Shown in pieces: positions 18,168 through 28,700 of a stretch of 64,000 nucleotides of DNA. Every line of letters starts with the position of its first letter. The first letter of the stretch is position 1. Under the pieces are notes generated by a model. It saw only the letters and a list, made by a program, of their open reading frames with translations. It searched no databases and had not been told where the DNA came from. The DNA comes from Paenibacillus plantiphilus (GTDB taxonomy: Bacteria > Bacillota > Bacilli > Paenibacillales > Paenibacillaceae). The translations under genes and the position numbers were made by a program. The DNA lies in the NCBI RefSeq assembly GCF_927798095.1, contig NZ_CAKMMF010000008.1:177340-241339 (forward strand), written 5' to 3'.

Positions 18168-19139
18168 ATGATAGAGCATATTTTGCACACGCCAAGCAAT
18201 ACACCAGTAGTCCGGCTAAAAATGGAAGGTCTGGAGCATATTCAAGTGTTAGCCAAGCTGGAATATATGAATCCGACAGGCAGCGTCAAGGATCGGGCAG
18301 CTTCCTTCCTGATCGAGAAGCTGCTGCGCCAGCGGGAGATTAACCAGGATACGGTCCTGATCGAATCAACATCCGGCAATTTCGGTATTGCGCTGAGTGC
18401 ATATTGCCGTTATTACGGCTTGAAATTCCATTGCGTAATCGATTCGAATATTTCTTCTGAGAACGAAATGCTGATCCGCATGATGGACCCTACCGTGCAC
18501 AAGGTAACGGAACGGGATGCCACAGGCGGCTATCTGCTGAATCGAATCAAGAAGGTTTGCGAGCTGAAAGAGAGCATACCGAATTCGTACTGGGTCAATC
18601 AGTATCAGAATCCTTATAATGCAGAGGCGTATTACCAGACGCTTGGCAACGAGATCTGTGATACAGTCGATTCCGTTGACTATGTCTTCCTCGGCGTGAG
18701 CTCCGGGGGAACGATAACAGGCGTGTCCCAGAAAGTGAAGGAACGATTTCCGAATGCGAAGATTGTAGCAGTAGATATTGTAGGCAGTGTTATTTTTGGA
18801 GGACAACCCCGCAAGCGCTTTATACCCGGCATAGGCTCCAGCATGATTCCCAACATACTAAGCAGCGCGAAGATAGATGAAGTTGTGATGATCGACGAAT
18901 GGACAACCATAGCGATGTGTCATGAGCTTTATTTGAAGCATTCCCTGTTCGCCGGCGGTTCTTCCGGTTCTGTTTATGCAGCAATCAAACAATATTTCAC
19001 CGACAACAAGAGTATCCGTTCAGCAAATGCCGTATTTATTCTTGCTGACCGCGGCGAACGTTATATGAACACGATCTATAACCATAATTGGGTACGCAAT
19101 TTTGAGGAGAATCATCTGGAACAAGAGATAAAGGCCTGA
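18168..19139 (+). CDS. sbnA: SbnA-like PLP enzyme: N-(1-amino-1-carboxy-2-ethyl)glutamate synthase
   Basis: The 323-residue protein is a cysteine-synthase-fold, beta-replacing PLP enzyme. The PLP lysine is in NPTGSVKDRAAS, followed by ESTSGNFGIALS and the phosphate-binding SSGGTITG. Together with an ornithine-cyclodeaminase-like gene 22 bp downstream it matches the staphyloferrin B pair SbnA/SbnB. There SbnA joins O-phospho-L-serine and glutamate to form ACEGA. The pair is the hallmark of L-2,3-diaminopropionate synthesis in peptide antibiotic clusters. The ATG at 18168 follows AGGGGAAG and gives the family's usual length; longer in-frame starts at 18132 and 18030 lack support. It is the first gene of the cluster. 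Confidence 0.85.
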   Translation: MIEHILHTPSNTPVVRLKMEGLEHIQVLAKLEYMNPTGSVKDRAASFLIEKLLRQREINQDTVLIESTSGNFGIALSAYCRYYGLKFHCVIDSNISSENEMLIRMMDPTVHKVTERDATGGYLLNRIKKVCELKESIPNSYWVNQYQNPYNAEAYYQTLGNEICDTVDSVDYVFLGVSSGGTITGVSQKVKERFPNAKIVAVDIVGSVIFGGQPRKRFIPGIGSSMIPNILSSAKIDEVVMIDEWTTIAMCHELYLKHSLFAGGSSGSVYAAIKQYFTDNKSIRSANAVFILADRGERYMNTIYNHNWVRNFEENHLEQEIKA

Positions 19140-19161
19140 TAAGCCATGAAGGAGATGGACA

Positions 19162-20130
19162 ATGCTGTATTTGAATGAAGCGGATATTAATGCTATGGGA
19201 GTTAATTGGGAGGAGCAGGTCCACCATATCGAAGGGGCAATTGCTTGCATGCGCGATCGTGATTTTGTGCAGCCGGTGAAGCCATATTTGCGATTTGGAG
19301 ATAAGAGCAACCGGATTATCGCGATGCCTGCTTATTTGGGCGGGGATTATCATATTGCCGGAATTAAGTGGATCGCCAGCTTTCCCAGCAATATTCAGGA
19401 GTCGATCCCAAGGGCGCATAGTGTCGTCATATTGAACGAAGCGAATACGGGAAGACCGGTCGGCATTATTAATACGGCGCTGCTTAGCATGATACGAACG
19501 GCCTCGGTCAGCGGCTTCATGCTGCGTCAATATGATCGGGCTCGTCCGCTGCAAGGAGCGAAGGTGGGCATTATCGGCTTCGGTCCAATCGGACAATACC
19601 ATCTTCGCATGTGCGCGGAGCTAATCGGGGATCGCGTGTCCGAGATTGCTATTTATGATATTAAAGGAATTGCGCAGGCCGATATACCGGAGGCTTACAG
19701 GGATAAGGTTCGCATCGTAGACAGCTGGCAAGCGGCGTACGACAATGCCGACGTGTTCATAACTTGCACAGTTTCTAAAGAACCTTATGTTGACCGCAGC
19801 CCCAAGCAGGGCTCCCTTCAACTGAATGTGTCGCTTCGCGATTACACAACGGCTATTTATGACGATGTCAAGGGCGGTATTGTCGTTGATGATTGGGATG
19901 AGGTATGCCGGGAGAAAACGGATATCGAGATGCTGCATCTTCACAAAGGTTTGAAGAAGGAGGATACGCTCTCCATCGCTGATTTATTAGATGCCGGAGT
20001 GCTTGCAGCGCTGCCAGCACAGCAGACAATTATGTTCAATCCGATGGGCATGGCGATATTTGATATGGCAGTAGGCGCGGTTTATCTGCGGCAGGCGCTA
20101 CTGAGCGAGACGGGCCAACAGCTGGCATAA
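19162..20130 (+). CDS. sbnB: SbnB-like dehydrogenase making L-2,3-diaminopropionate
   Basis: The 322-residue protein belongs to the ornithine cyclodeaminase/mu-crystallin family. The NAD-binding Rossmann motif is GIIGFGPIGQYH at about residues 136-147. SbnB proteins oxidatively hydrolyse ACEGA to L-2,3-diaminopropionate (Dap), 2-oxoglutarate and NADH. Paired with the SbnA homologue this gives a complete two-step Dap supply from phosphoserine and glutamate. GAAGGAGATGG precedes the ATG. The PKS follows after 35 bp. An ornithine cyclodeaminase role is less likely because of the sbnA partner. Confidence 0.85.
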   Translation: MLYLNEADINAMGVNWEEQVHHIEGAIACMRDRDFVQPVKPYLRFGDKSNRIIAMPAYLGGDYHIAGIKWIASFPSNIQESIPRAHSVVILNEANTGRPVGIINTALLSMIRTASVSGFMLRQYDRARPLQGAKVGIIGFGPIGQYHLRMCAELIGDRVSEIAIYDIKGIAQADIPEAYRDKVRIVDSWQAAYDNADVFITCTVSKEPYVDRSPKQGSLQLNVSLRDYTTAIYDDVKGGIVVDDWDEVCREKTDIEMLHLHKGLKKEDTLSIADLLDAGVLAALPAQQTIMFNPMGMAIFDMAVGAVYLRQALLSETGQQLA

Positions 20131-20165
20131 GGCAGCGATCTTGGAAGGGAAAGGAGAAGGATGAC

Positions 20166-23100
20166 ATGAAAGAACCAATCAATCAAGCATCGTCGGAGCC
20201 GATTGCTATCGTTGGCATCGGCTGCAAATTTCCTGGCGGAGCGCATGGGCCGGAGAAGTTCTGGGACATGCTGCTTGCAGGAACGGATGCGATAACGGAA
20301 ATTCCTGAGGAACGCTGGAGCATGTCGAGCTTTTATGGAGCTGATCGGAGTCGAACGGGACGATCGCATGCCAAGTGGGGAGGGTTTATTGAAGGGCTTG
20401 ACCGCTTTGATGCCGCATTCTTCGGCGTCTCGCCGCGTGAAGCGAATCATATGGACCCGCAGCAGCGCATTCTGATGGAGACAAGCTGGGAAGCGCTGGA
20501 GGATGCGGGCATCGTGCCAAGCAAGCTTGCTGGAAGCCGGACTGGGGTATACATCGGCGGTTTCTGCATGGACTATCAGGTGCTTTCCTTCAAGGAAAGC
20601 AATCTTCACGAGATTGGCTCTCATACCGCAACAGGCGTTTCACTCACAATGCTTGCTGCGCGCCTATCCTATTTGTATGATCTGCGCGGTCCTAGTATTG
20701 CGCTGGATACAGCATGCTCCTCCTCGCTTGTATCGGTTCATCTTGCTTGTCAGAGCATATGGAGCGGCGATGCTGATCTTGCGATTGCCGGAGGCGTTAA
20801 CGCGATGATTATCGCGGATCCGTTCATCTCGGAATCCAAGGCTGGCATGCTCTCGCCAACGGGTCGCTCCAAAGCGTTCGATGATCGGGCGGATGGCTAT
20901 GTGCGCGGGGAAGGGGCTGGGCTTGTTGTACTGAAGCCATACGCGCAGGCAGTTGCGGACGGAGACCGAGTCTATGCTTTAATTCGGGGGACGGCGGTCA
21001 ATCAGGACGGTCATACGCCGGGAATTACAGTTCCGAGCAAGGAATCGCAAATCGCTTTAATGCGGGAAACATTCGCCAAGGCTGGGTTGGCTCCTTCACA
21101 AGCCTCCTATATGGAAGCGCATGGAACGGGAACGCCTGTGGGCGATCCGCTTGAGGCCAATGCCATAGGAACGGTAGTTTCCTCAGGACGTGCGGAGGAC
21201 AGCAAGTGCTGGATATCATCGATCAAGACGAATATCGGACATACGGAAGCGGCTGCCGGAATTGCTGGATTAATCAAGACGGCGCTTGTGTTGAAGGAGC
21301 GCGTCGTTCCGCCTCATTTGCATTTCCTGAATGCGAATCCGGATATCGACTTCAATTCGTTGAAATTGCAGGTGCCAACAGAGCTGCAGCGGCTGGATGA
21401 CAGCAGCGGGAAGCCGCTAGTGGCCGGTGTCAATTCTTTCGGCTACGGTGGAACGAATGCCCATGCTGTTCTGCAGGCGGCTCCTGTGGAGACGGGACGA
21501 GAGGCTTCAGAGGCAGAACCGGCTCATGAGCTGCGCCTGCTCCCATTGACGGGCAAAAGTGAAGAAGCGGTACGTGAATGGGCTGGCCGCATCCGTCAAT
21601 ACATCGAGAATCGCGAGGAGGGAATTGGCGAATCATGGCTGGAAGACATGCTGCATACAGCAGTATGGCGTCGTGAGCAGCATCCTGAACGGCTTGTCAT
21701 CGGCTTTGACAGCAAGGAGTCGCTGCTGGAGAGACTGGCGCTGGCGGAGAACGGAGAGAGTGGCCCCGGGATTGGGAAAGGCCGCGCTCAGAATGGCGCC
21801 GATGGTGTCGTATTTGTCTATACCGGAATGGGGCCGCAATGGTGGGCGATGGGCCGCCAGCTGCTGGCGGAGGAAGCGGTGTTTCGCAAGGCGGCGGTCG
21901 AGGCTGATTATGCGTTCAAGAAGCAGGCTGGATTCTCCATACTCGATGAAATGATGAAGAATGAAGATGTTTCTCGTATGGAAGAGACAGAAATTTCCCA
22001 GCCAGCGAATTTCATTATTCAGGTTGCGCTGACGGCTCTGTGGGCATCATGGGGCATTCATCCTGCTGCTATCGTAGGCCACAGTGCAGGGGAAGCGGCG
22101 GCTGTTCTGGCCGCAGGCGTAATAAATCTGGAAGATGCGTGCCGGGTAATCTATCACCGCAGCCGTCTCCAGCAAACGACGACCGGACAGGGCAAGCTTG
22201 TGGCGGTTGGCCTATCGCTCGCGGAAGCGCGTGAAGCGCTGCATGGCTTTGAGGACAGAGTTTCCATCGCGGCGGTTAACAGTCCCAATGCCGTTACAAT
22301 TGTGGGCGATGAGGCTTCGCTGGACAATGTTGTGCGTCCTCTGGAGCAAAAGGGCATATTCGTCCGTTATTTGCAGGTGAAAGTGCCTTATCACAGTCAT
22401 TATATGGATGTGCTGAAGGATGAGTTGCTGCTGTCTCTGGACGATCTGCAATTGAAAGAAGCTGACATTCCACTCTATTCCACTGTAACGGGAGGCCGTG
22501 TGAATGGAACTGAGCTGGATGGCGCCTACTGGTTCCGCAATGTTCGCGAGCCGGTCTACTTCGCTCAAGCGATGGAGGCTTTGATCGGAGACGGCTTCCG
22601 CTTGTATGCAGAGATCGGACCTCACCCTGTGCTGGGGAACTCCATTCAGGAGTGCGCATCGAAGGAAGGGAGGACATGCTTTTCTGTTCCTTCCATTCGC
22701 CGCAATGAGAAAGAACGGCAGCAAATGTTCTTTTCATTAGGAGCCTTGTATGCCAATGGGCTTGCGATTGACTGGAATGCCGTAAATGGCAGCAGTGGAC
22801 GCTTTATTGATCTTCCTGGCTATCCATGGCAGCAGGAGCGCTATTGGAGCGAATCGTTATCATCAAGCATCTATCGTACCGGGGTTCCGCAGCATCCGCT
22901 GCTGGGCAAGCGAGCGGACGCAACGTCCACAGTCTGGGAACAGGATATTGATTGCTCCGAGCTTGCTTACTTGAAGGATCACCAAATTGCAGGCCGTATC
23001 GTTTATCCGGGAGCGGCCTATATCGAATCAGCAATTGCGGCAGCGCAAGAGACGTTCGGCGAATGTCCAGCTGTGCATGTGAGCGATATTCGATTCGCGA

Positions 23101-25736
23101 AAGCGATGTTCCTGCAGCAGGAGGGCGCTCAGCCGGCGCGACTTGCGCTGGATGCGGAAACCGGGGCATTCAAGATTTACACGAGAAGCGGCGCGGAGCG
23201 TGCCATTGGCGCCTTGCATGCGTCGGGCCGCATTCGGCCGAGCTTCGTTCGGACACCGCGCAGAGCACGGGTGGATATGCTCAAGCTGCATTTGGACAAG
23301 CAATTCGACAAGCCGGAGCTGTATCCGAAATTCCGCTTGTTCGGTTTGGAATACGGTCCAGTCTTTCAAGGGATCGACAGCTTGCGGCAAGGTGAGCTGG
23401 AGGCCGTTGCCGAGCTCTCACTGCCTGATGAGGTGTCATCGACGCTAGACCATTATGATGTTCATCCCGTCCTGCTGGATTATTGTCTTCAAACGATGGC
23501 TGCTTGTATGCCGTTTCCGGAGCATCCAGAGGATGCAACGGTTTATATGCCTACAGGCATTGAGAGCGCTCTGCTGTTCAAGCGTCCTTCTGGCAAGCTA
23601 TGGGTCCATGCGAAGGTGGAGTCGTTTAACGAGGTTGAATTAGTCGCGACGGTTCGGCTCATCGGCGAGGATGGACGTGTATGGTTCGAGCTTAACGGCT
23701 GCCGCGCTCGCGCGATGCAGCGTGAGACGGCAACGTTCAAAGCGCCGGATTATTACGGTATCACATGGAAGCAAACAGCGGCGGAAGAGCTGCCGTCATC
23801 CCGGTCCGAAGATGTCAGCGCGACTGCTCCGGCTTTGGGTACATGGATTCTGCTGGCGGATAAGAACAAGACTGCCAATACGCTCGCAAGCAAGCTTGAA
23901 GCGGCTGGGAATAACGTTATCACGGTTCATGCGGGGGAGAGTTATTTCAGTGGAGGAGATCGCTCCTTTGTCATCAATCCGCAGGAGCCGGAGCAATACA
24001 ACCGTCTGCTGCAGGATGTGCCGCAGACTTTAACCAACGATGCCATTGCTGGCATTTTGCACATGTGGAGCTTGGATGCAGCAGCGAATGCTGAGCTTAG
24101 CAGCGAGGAATTGGAGAGGGCGGAACAACTAGGCTGCCACTCCGTTCTATATTTAACGCAGGCGATGGCTTCATTACAGTGGAAGAGGAAGCCGCGGCTC
24201 TGGCTTGTCACAATGGGATCACAGCCAGTTCTGCACAATGCAGAGCCGATTTCTGTTGCCCAATCCGCTATCTGGGGCTTGGCCCGGGTTATCGGACATC
24301 AAGAGCATGCCGATCTGTGGGGCGGCATCGTCGATTTGGATGCTGCGAATGAGGCGCAATCGGTAGAAATGCTGAAGAATGAGCTGCTGCAGCAAAGGAC
24401 GGGCGATGATCAGCTCGCTTATCGCGGGGCGGATCGCTTTGCTGCCCGATTCGAGCCTGTGCCCGATTGCGGGTCGCCTATTCCGCCGGAGTTCAAGGCT
24501 GATGGCAGCTATTTGATCACCGGAGGGTTCGGCGGTCTCGGTCTGCTCGTTGCCCGTTGGCTAGTCGAACGCGGTGCGCGAAGACTGATTCTGCTTGGCC
24601 GGAATACATTTCCAGAGCGCAGTGAATGGAGCGCGATAGACTCCGGTGATGTCATCGGTGAGCGAATTCAAGCGGTGCGCCAGCTTGAACGGATGGGTGC
24701 GTCCGTACATATCGCAGGTTTTGATATTTCGGATGGGGCAGCCTTCGCGCAGTGGCTGAAGCAGTACAAGGCAGAGGGCTGGCCAGCTATTCGCGGCGTC
24801 TTTCATTCGGCTGGCTTCGCCAAGCCTCAGCTGCTAATGAATATGGATGCAGCATCGTTCCGAGCTGTAACGCGTCCCAAAATCGCAGGTGTATGGAATC
24901 TGCACGAGCAGCTCCGTGGAGAGCCGCTGGATTGCTTCGTCATGTTCTCATCGGTAGCGGCGCAGCTCACATCGGCCGGACAAGGGAATTATTCGGCGGG
25001 CAATGCCTTCCTGGATGCCTTCGCCTATTATCGCAGATCGCTTGATTTGCCTGCTCTGAGCATCAACTGGGGACCATGGGCAGAGGTTGGCATGGCGGCG
25101 AAGCTGCAGTTGAACGATTTCTTCGAACAGCGGGGCAATTACCCGATTTCAGGTCAGCAGGGCCTTCTTGCGTTGGGACGGGCAATGGAGCAAGATCGGC
25201 CGAATGTGACGGTTGTTGCGGTCGATTGGTCGATTGTCGCAGACCGCAACTATCAGACCGGGATTCCTGCCATGGTGAGAGAGCTGGTTGAGAATGCGCG
25301 CAACGTCGTCCAGGAGGATGGTCAAGGTGAAAGCAGAAGCGGGGACGAATTCCTCCTGGCTGTTATTACCGAGCAGGACATGGATGCAAGGCGGAGTCTG
25401 ATCGTAGAGGGGATCATAGAGGTCGTCTCCAAAGTGATGGGCATTAACAGGGATAAGCTGTCGCTGGAGCAGTCCTTGAATACAATGGGGCTCGATTCCA
25501 TGCTGGCGATGGAGATGAGGAGCCGTCTCGAGAAGGACACGGGTGTTTCCTTTACCGTGGTGGAATTGCTGTCAGGACCAAGCATTGCACAATTCGCTGA
25601 AACGATGTTGACCAAGATCGGTGAGCTGACAGATGCCTCGGCGGATGACGATGCGCTTCTGGATGAACTGGCAGGGCTGTCCGAAGAGGAGATCGAGCGG
25701 ATGCTTCAAGAAGTTTCGGGCGGAATGGAGCGTTAA
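20166..25736 (+). CDS. Type I polyketide synthase, one module: KS-AT-DH-KR-ACP
   Basis: The 1856-residue protein is a single module. The ketosynthase (about 10-440) has Cys184 in DTACSSS and His residues in EAHGTGT and NIGHTEAA. The acyltransferase (about 555-870) has Ser640 in GHSAGE and VPYHSH at the specificity loop, neither the usual methylmalonyl YASH nor the malonyl HAFH. The dehydratase (about 900-1180) has His939 in HQIAGRIVYP and Asp1105 in HPVLLDYCLQ. The ketoreductase (about 1440-1700) has TGGFGGLG at 1452 and Tyr1609 in GNYSAGN. The carrier domain has Ser1778 in GLDSML. All active sites look intact. One round would add an alpha,beta-unsaturated two-carbon unit. There is no loading domain, so the starter must arrive in trans. 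Its stop overlaps the NRPS start by one base. Confidence 0.93.
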   Translation: MKEPINQASSEPIAIVGIGCKFPGGAHGPEKFWDMLLAGTDAITEIPEERWSMSSFYGADRSRTGRSHAKWGGFIEGLDRFDAAFFGVSPREANHMDPQQRILMETSWEALEDAGIVPSKLAGSRTGVYIGGFCMDYQVLSFKESNLHEIGSHTATGVSLTMLAARLSYLYDLRGPSIALDTACSSSLVSVHLACQSIWSGDADLAIAGGVNAMIIADPFISESKAGMLSPTGRSKAFDDRADGYVRGEGAGLVVLKPYAQAVADGDRVYALIRGTAVNQDGHTPGITVPSKESQIALMRETFAKAGLAPSQASYMEAHGTGTPVGDPLEANAIGTVVSSGRAEDSKCWISSIKTNIGHTEAAAGIAGLIKTALVLKERVVPPHLHFLNANPDIDFNSLKLQVPTELQRLDDSSGKPLVAGVNSFGYGGTNAHAVLQAAPVETGREASEAEPAHELRLLPLTGKSEEAVREWAGRIRQYIENREEGIGESWLEDMLHTAVWRREQHPERLVIGFDSKESLLERLALAENGESGPGIGKGRAQNGADGVVFVYTGMGPQWWAMGRQLLAEEAVFRKAAVEADYAFKKQAGFSILDEMMKNEDVSRMEETEISQPANFIIQVALTALWASWGIHPAAIVGHSAGEAAAVLAAGVINLEDACRVIYHRSRLQQTTTGQGKLVAVGLSLAEAREALHGFEDRVSIAAVNSPNAVTIVGDEASLDNVVRPLEQKGIFVRYLQVKVPYHSHYMDVLKDELLLSLDDLQLKEADIPLYSTVTGGRVNGTELDGAYWFRNVREPVYFAQAMEALIGDGFRLYAEIGPHPVLGNSIQECASKEGRTCFSVPSIRRNEKERQQMFFSLGALYANGLAIDWNAVNGSSGRFIDLPGYPWQQERYWSESLSSSIYRTGVPQHPLLGKRADATSTVWEQDIDCSELAYLKDHQIAGRIVYPGAAYIESAIAAAQETFGECPAVHVSDIRFAKAMFLQQEGAQPARLALDAETGAFKIYTRSGAERAIGALHASGRIRPSFVRTPRRARVDMLKLHLDKQFDKPELYPKFRLFGLEYGPVFQGIDSLRQGELEAVAELSLPDEVSSTLDHYDVHPVLLDYCLQTMAACMPFPEHPEDATVYMPTGIESALLFKRPSGKLWVHAKVESFNEVELVATVRLIGEDGRVWFELNGCRARAMQRETATFKAPDYYGITWKQTAAEELPSSRSEDVSATAPALGTWILLADKNKTANTLASKLEAAGNNVITVHAGESYFSGGDRSFVINPQEPEQYNRLLQDVPQTLTNDAIAGILHMWSLDAAANAELSSEELERAEQLGCHSVLYLTQAMASLQWKRKPRLWLVTMGSQPVLHNAEPISVAQSAIWGLARVIGHQEHADLWGGIVDLDAANEAQSVEMLKNELLQQRTGDDQLAYRGADRFAARFEPVPDCGSPIPPEFKADGSYLITGGFGGLGLLVARWLVERGARRLILLGRNTFPERSEWSAIDSGDVIGERIQAVRQLERMGASVHIAGFDISDGAAFAQWLKQYKAEGWPAIRGVFHSAGFAKPQLLMNMDAASFRAVTRPKIAGVWNLHEQLRGEPLDCFVMFSSVAAQLTSAGQGNYSAGNAFLDAFAYYRRSLDLPALSINWGPWAEVGMAAKLQLNDFFEQRGNYPISGQQGLLALGRAMEQDRPNVTVVAVDWSIVADRNYQTGIPAMVRELVENARNVVQEDGQGESRSGDEFLLAVITEQDMDARRSLIVEGIIEVVSKVMGINRDKLSLEQSLNTMGLDSMLAMEMRSRLEKDTGVSFTVVELLSGPSIAQFAETMLTKIGELTDASADDDALLDELAGLSEEEIERMLQEVSGGMER

Positions 25737-28700
25737 TGATGAATCATTGGAAAGACAGGCTTGATGAGCTGCCGAAGGATCAGCGGGCACTGCTGCTGGC
25801 CAAGCTCAAGCAGAGCAAGCGCAAGGAAGAGATGAAGCCGATTGAGCGTATCCAGCGGACAGGGAACACATTCCCTGTCTCGGCTGCGCAGCGTCCGATC
25901 TGGTTCTTCGATCAATTGGAGCCGGAGACGCCTATGTATAACATTGCGGCCCAGGTCCGGCTAGTTGGGGCTCTTGATGTTGAACTCCTGCATCGGTCGT
26001 TAGGGGATATCGTCAAGCGGCATGAATCGCTGCGCACCATATTCGAGGTGAATGGACAGGGCGAGCCTGTCCAGCGCATCCTCGCCACGATGGATGTGCC
26101 GCTGGAGCTTGTATGTGTGAAGGATGCACCAATCGCTGAACAGGGGGAGGCAATTGAACGTATTGCCCGTACGGCAAGCAGGGCCCCGTTCCATTTAAGC
26201 GCAGGACCTCTCGTGCGCATAGCGATGGTTAGACAGAGCGATACGGCGCATACGATTATTTTTGTCGTCCATCATATCGTCGCCGATTATTTGTCCATCA
26301 TGCGAATTGTTGAAGAGACGCTTCGTTCATATGAGCGGCATTTAGGTGGCGCTGGCGAGTTCGAGGAAGCGGCTGCGGATGAGAAGAGACTGCACTATAT
26401 TGATGCGGCAGCATGGCAGGAGACGACTCTGGAGGAGGTCAAGGAAAAGCAGCTTGCCTACTGGCGGGAGCAGCTTGCGGGAGTGCTGCCGATCTTGGAG
26501 CTTCCTGCTCAGGCTTCACGACCTCCCGTGCAGACGTATCGAGGGCGAACGTTCAAGTTCGCGATGGATGCACCATTGCTGGAGCGTGTGAAAGCTTTCG
26601 CCAATGATAAGGAAGCGACGGTTTTCATGACGTTGATGACTGCTTACCAAGCGCTGCTCAATCGCTATACAGGAGATTCGGACATCATCGTCGGCTTCAA
26701 TACTTCAGGACGCTCAAGGAGAGAGCTGGAGCACGTAGTCGGCACATTCGCAGGAACCCTGCCGCTTCGAACGGAGATTCAAGGCGACCGTCCATTCGCA
26801 GATTTGCTGGATACTGTGAAGGCGCGAATGCTGGCGGCTATGGATCACGGAGATGTGCCCTTCAATATGCTGGCCGATGAATGGAATGCCGTTCATGATC
26901 CGAGCCATCATCCGATCTTCCAAACCTTGTTTAATGTGAACAAGCTGGCTGCCGAACAGGACATGTCCGGCCTATCGTTTTCCTTTGAATTATTGGACAC
27001 GGGGACATCCAAGTTCGATTTGTCGCTGGAAATTTATTTGGGTGAAAATGATGCGTTCTGCATGTTTGAATATAATGCTGATCTCTTCCAGGAGGAACAG
27101 ATGAGCCGCATGGCGGAGCATTATATCAATCTGCTGGATGCTGCAATGAATGAGCCGGCGACCGCTATTCGCCAGCTTTCTATTCTGACGGATAAGGAGC
27201 GGGAGCTGCTGCGCCGTTGGAATGATACACAATGGACGCTGCCAGAGACGGGGACGATCCATGAAATGATTGCCCTTCGGGCGCATGAGACGGCTGATCG
27301 GATTGCTGTGCGATGCGGCAGCCGCTCATTGACTTACGGCGAGCTGGAAGAGCAGGCGAATCGGCTGGCTTCTTGCCTGCGGGAGAGAGGAGTGAGCAAG
27401 GGCGCTGCTGTGGGAGTCTGCATGGATCGTTCGGAGCAGTATTTGATTGCTCTGATTGCAGTGTTCAAGGCTGGCGGCATCTATATTCCTATCGACCCGG
27501 CATATCCTGCCCAGCGGATTCAGCATATGATCGCCAAAGCGGACATTGGACTGGCCATTGCATCCGAAGCTTGCAAGGACAAGCTTCCAGGCGGAGACAT
27601 TGAGATCGTAAATCCAATGGCATTATCGGAACGGTCCGCGCTTGATCTGTCGCCTAGTGCTGCTGCCGTTGTGGTGGAGCCCGACGATCCCGCCTACATT
27701 ATTTTTACCTCAGGATCAACCGGCTTGCCCAAAGGAGCGGGCGTGTACCATCTCGGGATGCTCAACCACGCCGCTGCCAAAATAAAGGATATGGAAATTA
27801 CAGAGAACGACATCATCGGCCAGAATGCTTCACAGAGCTTCGATATCTCTGTCTGGCAATGTCTTGTCCCGCTCATGGCTGGCGGCACAGTGGTCGTCTA
27901 CCCGGATGAGACCGCCCGGGATGTCGTGGCGTTGATGAACAGCGCTGAAGCGGACAGGCTGACTATTCTTGAGCTTGTGCCCTCGATGCTCGGCTCGTTC
28001 CTCAGCATGATCGAAGCTGGCATTATCGAAGCTCCGAAGCTGAGAGAGCTGCGCTATCTGGTTCTAACGGGAGAGGCGCTTCCGGCTGCGCTTGCTAGAC
28101 GCTGGTTCCTCTCCTATCCTGACATTCCGCTCGTTAACGCTTACGGGCCAACGGAATGCTCGGACGATGTTACCCATCATATCCTTGCATCGGCTCCTCA
28201 TGAGTCGATAGCAAGTATTCCGATAGGCAAGCCAGTAATCAATACGCAGCTGCATGTGCTCGATGATCGTCTGGAGCTTGTCCCCATCGGCATTCCTGGA
28301 GAAATCTATGTATCCGGGCGCTGCCTTGGAATGGGATATATCAATGATGCCGAGAAGACTGCTGCTGCGTTTCTGCCGCATCCTTTTCCAACTGAACCGG
28401 ACGAGCGGATTTATCGGACGGGAGACCGCGGATACTGGACGGACAATGGCGAGCTGATCTATATGGGGCGAATCGATCATCAGGTGAAGATTCGCGGGTT
28501 TCGAATCGAGCTTGGAGAGATCGAGGCGACGATTGACAGCCTTCCGAACGTTCGGCATAATGTCGTTCTCATTATTGAGGAAGAGACAGGCGAGAACAGT
28601 ATCGCTGCTTATATTGTTATGGCTGCGGGTGCTGAACAATCTGCGCAAGCCATTCACGAGCTGCTAAAGTCCAGGCTGCCGGAATATATGATACCCCTTT

